A stretch of 64,000 nt of DNA, taken from contig CAWGZM010000007.1 of NCBI GenBank assembly GCA_963827065.1, positions 186,001-250,000 on the forward strand, written 5' to 3'. Below, piece after piece: positions 1 through 8,086 of the stretch (the stretch's first letter is position 1; each line of letters opens with the position of its first letter). The notes below the pieces were generated by a model that searched no databases, was not told the origin of the DNA, and saw only the letters and a program-made list of their open reading frames with translations. The position numbers were made by a program, and so were the translations under genes. This DNA is from JACVRW01 sp963827065. Lineage in GTDB: Bacteria; Actinomycetota; Thermoleophilia; Solirubrobacterales; Thermoleophilaceae.

Positions 1-1
1 G

Positions 2-199
2 ATCCGCGACGACGGCGGCGTGCTTACGGACGAGCGCCGCGACGCGCTGGCGGCTGAGCTCGGGGACGTGCTCTGGTACGTGGCTCAGCTGGCGACGGAG
101 GCCGGGCTCGATCTCGACGAGGTCGCCGAGAGCAACCTCGAGAAGCTGCTCTCGCGCCGCGAGCGCGCCGTCCTGCACGGCAGCGGCGACTTCCGCTAG
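2..199 (+). CDS. MazG-like nucleotide pyrophosphohydrolase (3' end only)
   Basis: This is the last 65 codons of a gene that begins before the window. The segment ELGDVLWYVAQLA followed by an AESNLEKLLSR-type helix is the C-terminal metal-binding helix pair of the MazG/all-alpha NTP pyrophosphatase family, which hydrolyses (d)NTPs to NMP and pyrophosphate. The Glu and Asp of the ELGD motif would bind Mg2+. Its TAG stop shares nucleotides with the stop of the convergent hflX gene, so the two genes meet tail to tail with a 4-nt overlap. With the N-terminal half missing I cannot tell MazG proper from the shorter MazG-like house-cleaning enzymes. Confidence 0.75.
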   Translation: MRDDGGVLTDERRDALAAELGDVLWYVAQLATEAGLDLDEVAESNLEKLLSRRERAVLHGSGDFR

Positions 200-1509
200 C
201 TCAGCGCGCCGTTTCCGTTCTCGAAGCGCTCGAAGCGCGAAGCGACGGACACCGGCACACGTGCGCGTACACGGACGCCCTCGGCGGTGTCCTCGCGCTC
301 GAGCTCGCCGGCCAGGTCGTGGAGCTCGGACAGGCTCGTGCCCTCGTTGTAAGGGACGAGGAGCTCCATCGGGCGCAGCGATGCAAGGAAGCGCGCCTCG
401 ATCGCCTCGCGCAGGTCGGCGAGGCCCTCGCCGGTGGTCGCCGACACCTGCACGGCCTGCGGGAAGCGGAATGACAGCTCGCGGCGGCGCTCGGCCGTGC
501 GCTGGCCCGCGCCGGAGCCATCACCTTCGACCAGATCGACCTTGTTGAGCGCGAGCAGGCGCGGGCGCTCGCCGGCGCCCGTCTCCGCCAGCACCTCGTC
601 GACCGCGGACAGCATCTCGTGCAGCTCATCCTCGGGCACCGAGGCGTCGGCGACGTGCACGATCAGGTCGGCGCCGAGTGCCTCCTCGAGCGTCGCTGAG
701 AAAGCGTCGACGAGCGCGTGCGGCAGCTTGCGGATGAAGCCGACCGTGTCGGTCACGAGGTAGGTGCGGCCGCTGATCTCGAGGGAGCGGGTGGTCGGAT
801 CGAGCGTGTGGAAGAGCCGGTCGCGAACGCTGACTTCGGCGCCGGTCAGCGCGTTCAGGAGCGTCGACTTGCCGGCGTTCGTGTATCCGGCGAGTGCGAC
901 CGTCGGCAGCCCGGCGCGTTCGCGCTCGGCGCGCATCGTCGAGCGGGTCGCCTTGGTGTGCGTGAGGCGCCGCCGCAGCGCGGCGATCCGGTCGCGCGCC
1001 AGCCGGCGGTCGGTCTCGATCTGGGTCTCGCCCGGCCCCCTCGTCCCGATGCCGCCGTCCATACGGCCGGCGCCGAGGCGCTCGAGGTGGGTCCAGAGCC
1101 CCCGCATGCGCGCGAGGTTGTACTCGAGCTGGGCCAGCTCGACCTGGAGCTTGCCCTCTGCCGAGTGGGCGTGGTCGGCGAAGATGTCGAGGATGATCGC
1201 CGTGCGGTCGATCACGGGCACGCCGAGCGCCTCCTCGAGGTTGCGCTCTTGGCGCGGCAGCAACTCGTCGTCGCAGGCGACCAGGTTCGCGTCGGCGTCC
1301 TTTACGGCCCGCTTCAGCTCGTCGAGCTTGCCGCGCCCGAAGTAACGGTCGGGATCGGGCTGTTCACGGCGCTGGACGAGCTCGCCGACGGCCGCGACGC
1401 CCGCGGTTCGGAGTAGCTCGCGCAGCTCAGAGAGGTCCGGCTCCGTCGGGCTGACCCCGATGCAGAGCGCACGCTGTCGCGCCCTGGGCTGGGAGGTCAG
1501 TTCTTGCAT
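196..1509 (-). CDS. hflX: GTPase HflX
   Basis: This 437-residue ribosome-associated GTPase has the full HflX architecture: an N-terminal domain (residues 1-120) with the family's YFGRGKLDEL segment, a linker helix with GPGETQIETDRR, then a TRAFAC GTPase domain with G1 GYTNAGKST (208-216), G3 DTVGF (254-258) and G4 NKVD near 325. Known HflX proteins split stalled ribosomes and bind the 50S subunit. The ATG start has no ribosome binding site, but a TAACCT hexamer lies 7 nt upstream, so a leaderless mRNA is likely. It sits 30 nt downstream of the DUF429 gene. Nothing in the GTPase motifs looks degenerate. Confidence 0.95.
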   Translation of the reverse strand: MQELTSQPRARQRALCIGVSPTEPDLSELRELLRTAGVAAVGELVQRREQPDPDRYFGRGKLDELKRAVKDADANLVACDDELLPRQERNLEEALGVPVIDRTAIILDIFADHAHSAEGKLQVELAQLEYNLARMRGLWTHLERLGAGRMDGGIGTRGPGETQIETDRRLARDRIAALRRRLTHTKATRSTMRAERERAGLPTVALAGYTNAGKSTLLNALTGAEVSVRDRLFHTLDPTTRSLEISGRTYLVTDTVGFIRKLPHALVDAFSATLEEALGADLIVHVADASVPEDELHEMLSAVDEVLAETGAGERPRLLALNKVDLVEGDGSGAGQRTAERRRELSFRFPQAVQVSATTGEGLADLREAIEARFLASLRPMELLVPYNEGTSLSELHDLAGELEREDTAEGVRVRARVPVSVASRFERFENGNGALS

Positions 1510-1516
1510 CCCAACT

Positions 1517-1522
1517 AGGTTA
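1517..1522 (-). promoter_or_regulatory. Putative -10 box of hflX (leaderless)
   Basis: Read on the minus strand this is TAACCT, a TANNNT actinobacterial -10, separated from the hflX ATG by 7 nt. That would put the transcription start on or next to the A of the start codon. No Shine-Dalgarno sequence fits in the gap. I see no recognisable -35. Confidence 0.4.
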
Positions 1523-1539
1523 GCCCGCTTCGGCGCGAC

Positions 1540-2244
1540 TCAGGGGAGCTGGAGGCGCTCTACGGGCGGGATGACGCCGCGCGTCTCGAACTCGGCCGGG
1601 ATAGAGCTCCCGGGCAGGACGACGACGGCCTCGCCGGCGTTCCCGAGCCAGGACGCATGCCCCACGGCGTAGCGATGCGCCGCGAGGGCGCAGGCGGCCG
1701 CATCGATCTCCTCGATGCGCCTGTGCCAGAGGTCGCCGCCCTCATCGATCACGTGATCGCCGCGCAACTCCTCGATGCGCAGCTGAATGCCGAACGGGTG
1801 GCGCTTCGCCGGCAGGCGCCGGCCCTGCAGCGCACAGAAGACGGCGTCCGCGTTCGTCTCGAAGAGCGGGAAGTCGTTGTACGAGCCCTCGGCGACGGCG
1901 CCGTCGTGGTCATCGCGGCCGTCGCGAGGCGCGTAGCGCGGCATGTCGCGGAGCGCGTCCACGAGCTTGCCGGCCTCCGGGTCGGGCGGCTGCGGGCTGA
2001 CGCCGAGCTTCTGGAGGAAGTCGTCGACGTCGCGCATCGGCCGTCCCTGGCGCGGACCGCTGAGCGGCGCCCCGAGCGCAAAGACGACCTCGCCGAGCGA
2101 GCGCAGCTCCGCTGCGATCTGGTCGGAGGAGCCTGGCTCGAAGAAGATCGCGCTCAGCCGGATCGGCGGCTCGGGCGTGCGGACCTCCTCCAGCATCGCG
2201 AGCTGGAGCCTGCCTCGCATGGGAACGGCGCCGCAGTAGTGCAT
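1540..2244 (-). CDS. DUF429 family protein (predicted RNase H-like nuclease)
   Basis: A 234-residue soluble protein. The C-terminal half follows the DUF429 pattern: an acidic start (ETNADAVFCALQG), a basic KRHPFGIQLR segment, then DAAACALAAHRYAVGHASWLG and a final glycine-valine-proline strand. DUF429 proteins are predicted to have an RNase H-like fold, but no activity is established, so the function here is an inference. The ATG overlaps the TGA of dapL (TGATG), which implies translational coupling. The first ~60 residues do not look like the usual DUF429 start, so the N-terminal active site may be divergent. Confidence 0.55.
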   Translation of the reverse strand: MHYCGAVPMRGRLQLAMLEEVRTPEPPIRLSAIFFEPGSSDQIAAELRSLGEVVFALGAPLSGPRQGRPMRDVDDFLQKLGVSPQPPDPEAGKLVDALRDMPRYAPRDGRDDHDGAVAEGSYNDFPLFETNADAVFCALQGRRLPAKRHPFGIQLRIEELRGDHVIDEGGDLWHRRIEEIDAAACALAAHRYAVGHASWLGNAGEAVVVLPGSSIPAEFETRGVIPPVERLQLP

Positions 2245-3401
2245 CAGCCGCCGAGGCTACCCCTGATCCGCTCGACGGCCTCGCTCAGCCGCTCGTCGTC
2301 GATCGTGAGCGAGATCCTGAAGAAGCCCTCGCCGTTGGGCCCGTAGGCGCCCCCGGGCGACACGACGACGCCGGACTCCTCGAGCACGAGCTCGCAGTAG
2401 GAGGCCGAGGTGTGCCCCGCCGGCACCGGCGCCCACACGTAGATCGTGCCCTTAGGCGGCGTCACGTCGACGCCGATCTCACGCAGCGCGTCGCAGACGA
2501 GGTCGCGGCGGCGCTCATAGAGCGCGGGCATCTCGGCGGGTGGCCCGTCGTCGAGCGCGCGCGCCGCGGCGAGCTGGACGGCCTCGAACACGCCCGAGTC
2601 GATGTTCGTCTTGAGCTTCCAGTAGGTCGCCACGGCGTCCGGGTTGCCGACGATCGCCGCCGTACGCCAGCCGGTCATGTTCCAGCCCTTCGAGAGCGAG
2701 AAGACCTCCACGCCCACGTCCTTCGCGCCCGGGGTCGCGAGAAAGCTCGGCGCGACGTAGCCGTCGAAGGTCGTCTCCGTGTAGGAGGCGTCGTGGACGA
2801 TCAGGACGTCGTGCTCGCGCCCGAACTCGACAGCGCGCTCGAACAGCCCGTCGGGCGCGACGGCGCCGGTTGGGTTGTTCGGGTAGTTGATGAAGAGGAG
2901 ACGCGCCCGCGCCGCCACGTCGCCCTCGATCGCGTCGAGGTCGGGCGCGAAGCCGAGCTCCGGCAGCAGCGGCATCAACACCGGCTCGGCCCCGGCAAGC
3001 AGCGGGCCGCCGGTGTAGACGGGGTAGCCGGGATCGGCCGCCAGCGCCACGGAGTCCGGATCGAGGAAGGCGAGATTCAGGTTGAAGATGCACTCCTTGG
3101 CGCCGAGCGCGGGGATGATCTCGTTGTCGGGATCGAGCTCGACGCCGAAGCGACGCGCGTAGAAGCGGGCGAACGCCTCGCGCAGCTCGGGACGGCCGCG
3201 GTTCGACGGGTACCGGTGCGTGCCCGGATCGGCGGCGGCCTGCCCGAGCGCCTCCACGACGGGCGCCGGGGTCGGCGTATCGGGATCGCCGATGCCGAGG
3301 CTGATCACGTCGACGCCCGCCGCCTTCTTCTCGGCGATCTTGCGCTCGAGCTCGGCGAACAGGTAGGGAGGCAGGCGGTCGAGACGGCTACTGGGTTTCA
3401 T
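2244..3401 (-). CDS. dapL: LL-diaminopimelate aminotransferase (class I/II)
   Basis: A PLP-dependent fold-type I aminotransferase of 385 residues. It has the N-terminal ISLGIGDPDTPTP segment, the NYPNNPTGA motif, and the PLP lysine in SLSKGWNMTGWR. DapL converts tetrahydrodipicolinate directly to LL-diaminopimelate with glutamate, bypassing the succinylase and acetylase branches. The assignment rests on family resemblance and on the next gene upstream being dapF; an aspartate- or aromatic-type aminotransferase cannot be excluded from sequence alone. I chose the ATG eight codons inside the longest frame because AAGGAG sits 5-6 nt before it. This start overlaps the end of dapF by 14 nt. Confidence 0.8.
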   Translation of the reverse strand: MKPSSRLDRLPPYLFAELERKIAEKKAAGVDVISLGIGDPDTPTPAPVVEALGQAAADPGTHRYPSNRGRPELREAFARFYARRFGVELDPDNEIIPALGAKECIFNLNLAFLDPDSVALAADPGYPVYTGGPLLAGAEPVLMPLLPELGFAPDLDAIEGDVAARARLLFINYPNNPTGAVAPDGLFERAVEFGREHDVLIVHDASYTETTFDGYVAPSFLATPGAKDVGVEVFSLSKGWNMTGWRTAAIVGNPDAVATYWKLKTNIDSGVFEAVQLAAARALDDGPPAEMPALYERRRDLVCDALREIGVDVTPPKGTIYVWAPVPAGHTSASYCELVLEESGVVVSPGGAYGPNGEGFFRISLTIDDERLSEAVERIRGSLGG

Positions 3402-4233
3402 CGAGCTCCTTGACGAATTCATCACTCAGGACGCCGGCGTAGACGGGCCTCGCCCAGCCGGTCAGGTCGACGTGCATGTCCTCCCCCACGTCCACGACGA
3501 GCTCACCTCCGTCGAGCTCGACCGTCACGGGGCTGTCGACGCCACGCAGCACCGCGGCCACCGCGGCTCCGCTCGCGCCGGTCCCGGACGACATCGTCTC
3601 CCCCACCCCGCGCTCGAAGATTCGCACGCGTATCGACGCGTCGCCGTTGCGGCGCCAGAACGAGACGTTCGTGCGCCGCGGGAACAGCTCGTGGCGCTCG
3701 ATCTCGGGGCCGTGAAGGGCCAGATCGAGCTCCTCCAGGCCCTCGCCGAGCTCGATTGAGCACTGCGGGTTGCCGACCTGCACGAACTGGAAGTCGAACT
3801 CGCGGCCGCCCGCGCTCAGCCTGCCGGTGCCGTCGTCGGCGCCGCTCGGGAAGTCCTCGGGGGAGCGCAGCCGGGCGCGCCCTATGTCGAGCGTGCAGAG
3901 CTCCCCGTCGATGCGCGGGCGCACCTCGCCGGCCACGGTGCGGACGGAGAAGCTGTCCTGCTCCGTCCAGCCGCTGCGACGCAGATACATCACCGCCTGG
4001 CGGACGCCGTTGCCGGACAGCTCCGCCTCGGAGCCATCCGGGTTGTAGATGCGGATCTCGGCGACGAAGCCGCGCTCCTCGGTCTCTCGGATGAGCAGGA
4101 TCCCGTCCGAGCCGACACCTGTGTGGGGAGCGCAGAAGCGGCGGATGCGCCCAGGCGTCAGCTCGAACGGGAGCTCTCTCTCCTCGACGATCGCGTAGTC
4201 GTTGCCCAGGGCCTGCCACTTCTCGAAGCGCAC
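3388..4233 (-). CDS. dapF: Diaminopimelate epimerase family protein lacking both catalytic cysteines
   Basis: A 281-residue DapF-fold protein from a GTG start chosen because it gives the canonical RFEKWQALGNDY beginning. DapF interconverts LL- and meso-diaminopimelate using two cysteines as acid and base. Here the first motif reads SGNGVRQ, so the Cys is Gln79, and the second reads ETMSSGTGAS, so the Cys is Ser216. Both substitutions are clear in the codons (CAG, TCC). The substrate-binding residues look retained: GND near 11, YNPDG near 64, GNP near 155, TN near 189 and the FER at 206-208. The gene overlaps dapL and lies downstream of the acylase. It may be an inactive paralogue or an enzyme with altered chemistry. 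Confidence 0.85.
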   Translation of the reverse strand: MRFEKWQALGNDYAIVEERELPFELTPGRIRRFCAPHTGVGSDGILLIRETEERGFVAEIRIYNPDGSEAELSGNGVRQAVMYLRRSGWTEQDSFSVRTVAGEVRPRIDGELCTLDIGRARLRSPEDFPSGADDGTGRLSAGGREFDFQFVQVGNPQCSIELGEGLEELDLALHGPEIERHELFPRRTNVSFWRRNGDASIRVRIFERGVGETMSSGTGASGAAVAAVLRGVDSPVTVELDGGELVVDVGEDMHVDLTGWARPVYAGVLSDEFVKELDETQ

Positions 4234-4278
4234 GCGGCGCAGGCTATCCAGCCACCGGCCAATGCACCGGCGGGGGGC

Positions 4279-4300
4279 GCGGGGGGCGCGAGCCCCCCGC
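4279..4300 (-). terminator. GC-rich hairpin with GNRA loop between the acylase gene and dapF
   Basis: A perfect 9-bp stem (GCGGGGGGC/GCCCCCCGC) closes a 4-nt loop, 6 nt after the stop codon of the acylase gene. There is no U-tract, so it could be an L-shaped terminator or an RNA-stabilising or attenuating hairpin ahead of dapF. Confidence 0.4.
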
Positions 4301-4306
4301 ATGGTC

Positions 4307-6766
4307 TCAGCGGTGGCCTGAGAACTCCATCAGCTGCTGGAAGGTCGGCCGGTTGGTCCAGCGCATCGTCTGGCCGAGGACGCCGGGCGGGAACGTGATC
4401 CGCTCCTCGTTCGCATCGGAGCGCCAGACTGCGGGATCGATGCCTTGGGTCAGGGCGAGCGCGTCCGCGCCCTGCTGGATCACGGCCCACAGCGAGCTCC
4501 TGCACGCCGCCAGGTCGCCGGCGCCGCAGTAGCCCCGGCTGTAGCGTCCGCGCACCGGCTTGCCGAGCAGCGAGCGCAGGTCCTTCTGGACGTAGCCGTA
4601 CCAACCGCCGCCGTAGGCGCTTCCGTTCGACGTGCGCGGGCTGTTGTCGCGCCCGACGAGCTGGCCGAGCAGTCCGCCCGGCGCGCCAAGATCACCGACG
4701 ACCGGCCGCAGGACGGCTTCCGAGAGCGCGTCCCAGGTCTGATCGAGGACGGCTGCGCCCGGGTCGTCGATCTTGCCGTCGAGTTCGCGGTCGAGCCTGC
4801 TCGCCCCTCTCGCCCGCCAGGCGTCCACGAGCGCCGCGGCCTGCTCGCTGCGAGCGTCCGGCGCGGGACCGCTCGATAGCACCTCGCGGATCAGCGGCCA
4901 CACCTCGAGCGCGCGCAGGTCCTGGGTTGCGGCCCGATTCACAACGCTGAGCACGTCATGCAGCCGGCTCTTGCGCTTGAAGCCGTTGAACAGGTCGTTG
5001 CGGTGCACGGACTGGTAAGACCAGTTGTTGTCCGCGGCTCCGAAACCGGCCGCGGGCTTGTTGTTCCAGTTGAGGATCAACCCGCTCTCCGGATTGATGT
5101 CCTGCGGGTGGTCCTTCGTCTTCAGGAAGCCGCGCCACTCGTACTTGCCGGTGCCGAGGGTCGGAAGGCTCGGGTTCGTGCCCGGCGCGCGGATCGGGAG
5201 CCGTCCGGCCGAGAAGAAGCCGATGTCCTTGTGGTCGACGTAGAACAGGTTGAAGGTGAAACCGAAGCGGCTTGCCACCTTCGGCAGGTCCTTCGCGGAG
5301 CGAATCGCGCCTTCGTTCAGGCCTGAGCCGATGTATGCGCCGGTGACCTCGCGGCCGCGCGTCGAGCGCATCGTGGATACGGCGTACGGCCGGCCGCCGA
5401 CGGTCACGGTGCCGCTCACCGGACCGTGCACCGTCTCGCGGAAGCTGACCTGCTCGTCCGGCTCCCCTCCGGCGCCCTTGAGCACGCCGGCATTGAACGT
5501 CTTCATCGGCCGGCAGCGGCCCTTGAACCGGTAGTGGACCGACTCGCGCGTGGCGGGGCTGCCGTCGGGGTTGCACAGCTGCTCGAGGAACTGGTCGGTG
5601 TTGTCGTTCGAGGCCGAGGTCGCGCTCCACGCGTAGTCGCGCGTGCGGCCGATCAGCACGTACGGGATCCCAGGCAGGACCCCGCCCCGGACGTGGATGC
5701 CGCCGCCGTGCGCGTCGACCTCCATGAAGATCTCCGGATAGAAGTAGCCGAGCTGCGGTCCCATCACGGCGAGCGGGTGGCCGGTGGCGGAGCGCTTACG
5801 GCCCACGAGCACGGCGTTCGACGCGCGTGCGCGGGCGCCCATGGCGACCTTCGCGGCATTGGCGGCCGACGGGCTGAGCGAGCCCGGGTCCACCACGAGC
5901 GAGCCCGGCGCCCCGCCCCTGCGCTGCGTCACGTACGGGAAGCGGCGCCGCGTGGTCACGGACGTCTCGGGATCCTGTGCGGAGCGTAGGTCGCTCCACA
6001 CGTCTGTGCCGGCCGGCCCGAGCCTGTTCCGAAGCTCAGCAAGCAGCTGGGAGCTGCGCACCTCGTCACCGCCGCCCGCGCCGAACACCTGCCCGAGTAG
6101 ACCGACGACGGAGATGACGTCCACATAGGTCCAGGGCTTGATGCCGTTGTCCTGGCTGCGGTTGTATGCGTTGATGCCGGCGACGTAGGCCTCCACGTCC
6201 TTCAGCAGCCTGCGCCCGCGGCGCCCGTCGCGGGCGATCAATCCGCGCTGACTGGCGATGAAGCGCTCCGTCTGACGGCTGGGCGTGAACTGGCGCAGGC
6301 CGGTGGCGAGGCTGAGCGCGTCTTTGCCGGGCGCGTCGAGGATGGTGAAGCGCGACGGATAGCGAATCGTTTCCATGAACAGGCCGCGATCCTGCGCCGT
6401 CGCCCAGCCGATCGCCCAGTAGACGTCCGAGCGCGTGCGCGCCTCGATGTGCGGAACGCCCCACTTGCCGTCGCGGCGGATCTTCACGCCGCGCTTCGGT
6501 CGCGTGACGGTGCCGCCCTTCGGGGCGAAGAACCGCGCTGACTTGAAGTAGCTCGTGATGCTGTTCCGTGTGACGTCCCCGGACAGCGGCGTGAGCGCGT
6601 CGTAGATCCTGAGCTGGTCGACGCTGTGCTCGTCGGGCGGCAGGCTGCCCGACTGACCCGAGGGCAGCACGTTCCACGTCTGCTTGCCGAAGTCGAGCGG
6701 AGCCGCGCTCGCCGTCGGGACCAGCATCAGGAACGCCAAGACTGACGACAGGACGACGCGCTTCAC
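4307..6766 (-). CDS. Secreted penicillin acylase family (S45) hydrolase
   Basis: An 819-residue Ntn-hydrolase precursor. Residues 1-21 form a Sec signal peptide (KR start, hydrophobic core, TASAA cleavage). The alpha-chain region carries the family's GVPHIEARTRSDVYWAIGWATAQDR-like segment. Autocleavage should occur before Ser316 (ARAS-NAVLVG), which becomes the N-terminal nucleophile of the beta chain, followed by the ASNDNTDQF segment lining the active site. The family deacylates beta-lactams, acyl-homoserine lactones and other amides; the substrate here is unknown. The GTG start follows a strong GAGGAGGAG. It lies 15 nt downstream of miaA, with a GC hairpin directly after its stop. Confidence 0.88.
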   Translation of the reverse strand: MKRVVLSSVLAFLMLVPTASAAPLDFGKQTWNVLPSGQSGSLPPDEHSVDQLRIYDALTPLSGDVTRNSITSYFKSARFFAPKGGTVTRPKRGVKIRRDGKWGVPHIEARTRSDVYWAIGWATAQDRGLFMETIRYPSRFTILDAPGKDALSLATGLRQFTPSRQTERFIASQRGLIARDGRRGRRLLKDVEAYVAGINAYNRSQDNGIKPWTYVDVISVVGLLGQVFGAGGGDEVRSSQLLAELRNRLGPAGTDVWSDLRSAQDPETSVTTRRRFPYVTQRRGGAPGSLVVDPGSLSPSAANAAKVAMGARARASNAVLVGRKRSATGHPLAVMGPQLGYFYPEIFMEVDAHGGGIHVRGGVLPGIPYVLIGRTRDYAWSATSASNDNTDQFLEQLCNPDGSPATRESVHYRFKGRCRPMKTFNAGVLKGAGGEPDEQVSFRETVHGPVSGTVTVGGRPYAVSTMRSTRGREVTGAYIGSGLNEGAIRSAKDLPKVASRFGFTFNLFYVDHKDIGFFSAGRLPIRAPGTNPSLPTLGTGKYEWRGFLKTKDHPQDINPESGLILNWNNKPAAGFGAADNNWSYQSVHRNDLFNGFKRKSRLHDVLSVVNRAATQDLRALEVWPLIREVLSSGPAPDARSEQAAALVDAWRARGASRLDRELDGKIDDPGAAVLDQTWDALSEAVLRPVVGDLGAPGGLLGQLVGRDNSPRTSNGSAYGGGWYGYVQKDLRSLLGKPVRGRYSRGYCGAGDLAACRSSLWAVIQQGADALALTQGIDPAVWRSDANEERITFPPGVLGQTMRWTNRPTFQQLMEFSGHR

Positions 6767-6781
6767 TGCTCCTCCTCCTCG

Positions 6782-7693
6782 CTAAGGGCGCGAGGAGACT
6801 AGCTGCTCAGCCAGCTCTGCCGGCGCAGCTCGTCCCGCGTCGAGAATGCGCACGTGCTCGAGCCGGCGCATCCAGGTGAGCTGGCGGCGCGCGTAATTGC
6901 GGGTTCTGCGCTTCATCGCCTCGACGTCGCCGCGCAACAGCTCCTCGAAGCCGAGCGCCTTGCGTGCCGTCGCCGAGGCGCCCGCCGCATCGGCGCGCCG
7001 CACCTCCTCCACGGCGCCGGCGGCGACCATCGCATCCACGCGCGCGTCTATGCGGCGGTAGAGCTCGTGGCGGTCCATGACGAGGCCTCCGAGGAGCGTC
7101 GGGTGGCGGAGGTTCGCCGTCCACAGGCGCGACTCCGCGCCCGCCGGCGCTGGACTCTCCCCCATCTCGAGCAGCTCGAGCGCCCTGATTATGCGCGTGC
7201 GGTCGCCGGGCTCGATCGCGGCCGCCGCGGCCGGCTCCCGCTCCGCCAGCTCCGCGTGGAGGGCTGCCGGGCCGCGCGCGTCGAGCTCCGCGGTGATGCG
7301 CTCGCGCAGGTCTGGAGGCGGCGGCGGGCGCAGCTCCAGGTCCGTCAGCGCGGCCTGCAGGTAGAGCCCGGTGCCGCCGACGACAATGGGACTCCTCCCC
7401 TCGTCGCGCGCCGCGTCGATCTCGGCGCGGGCGAGCGCCGCGAAGCGTCCCGCCGAGAACGTCTCCGTCACCGGCACGAACGAGAGCAGCCGGTGCTCGA
7501 GCGGCCCGCGCTCGGCGGCCGTGGCCGCCCCGCTCAGGATCTCGAGGCCGGCGTACACCTGAAGCGCGTCGGCCGAAATCGCGACCGGGTGCTCGCCCTG
7601 TCCGCGCAGCCGCTCCGCCAAGGCGATGGCCACGGCCGTCTTGCCGATGCCGGTCGGGCCGAACAGGGCGATCACGTGGTGATCGGCGGGCAC
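6782..7693 (-). CDS. miaA: tRNA dimethylallyltransferase
   Basis: MiaA transfers the dimethylallyl group to A37 of tRNAs reading UNN codons, the substrate that MiaB (encoded 11 kb away) then methylthiolates. The 303-residue protein has the P-loop GPTGIGKT at 11-18, the DALQVY catalytic segment near 42, the VVGGTGLYLQA motif near 105 and the C-terminal RRQLTWMR helix that contacts tRNA. The P-loop has Ile-Gly where most MiaA have Ala-Ser, a mild variation. The start is GTG, 8 nt after a TACTAC hexamer and without a ribosome binding site. Confidence 0.95.
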   Translation of the reverse strand: MPADHHVIALFGPTGIGKTAVAIALAERLRGQGEHPVAISADALQVYAGLEILSGAATAAERGPLEHRLLSFVPVTETFSAGRFAALARAEIDAARDEGRSPIVVGGTGLYLQAALTDLELRPPPPPDLRERITAELDARGPAALHAELAEREPAAAAAIEPGDRTRIIRALELLEMGESPAPAGAESRLWTANLRHPTLLGGLVMDRHELYRRIDARVDAMVAAGAVEEVRRADAAGASATARKALGFEELLRGDVEAMKRRTRNYARRQLTWMRRLEHVRILDAGRAAPAELAEQLVSSRP

Positions 7694-7701
7694 GATCGCT
7701 A

Positions 7702-7707
7702 GTAGTA
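7702..7707 (-). promoter_or_regulatory. Putative -10 box of miaA (leaderless)
   Basis: TACTAC on the minus strand, 8 nt before the miaA GTG. It misses the final T of TANNNT but has the same spacing as the other leaderless candidates. It lies in a 19-20 nt motif that recurs near 13558. Confidence 0.3.
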
Positions 7708-8086
7708 CATCGGTCGTGACGGCCTGTGACGTGCCGTCTCGGAAAGCGGCGTGCTTGCAGGCATAAACGTCATTCGGCAGGACGACGGTATCGGGGCGTG
7801 ATGTCCCGGGAGGAGTTCATCTGTCGGCCGCCGCTTCTAGCGCGGCTCCGTTGCGTCGGTGAAGTGACGCTAGAACGGTTTGGCCACGCGACGGCCGAAT
7901 GCCGTGTGAGCCGTCCGGTCGTACGCCGCGCGGTCGTCCGCGGCGGCGCACTCGCAGAAGAATTGCGTATACGCGCACATGCCGGACCGCAAGTCACGCA
8001 ATTTGCGGGAATCCACGATATGCGCCTTTCGCCATCCTGATGCTTCGAACTTAGCCTGGAAACCGGCGGTATCTAGGACAGTGGAG
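7708..8086 (+). other. Intergenic region between miaA and the proline-rich protein gene
   Basis: About 380 nt between divergent genes. Short frames run through it but none has a ribosome binding site, protein-like composition or a recognisable motif. The one structured element I see is a perfect inverted repeat CGCAA-T-TTGCG at 7997-8007, about 80 nt before the start of the proline-rich protein gene, which could be an operator. GC is somewhat lower than in neighbouring coding DNA. Confidence 0.5.

Noticed and set aside
7726..8040. A 104-codon plus-strand frame in the miaA upstream gap
   Set aside because: No ribosome binding site, Arg-rich shadow-like composition and no recognisable motif.
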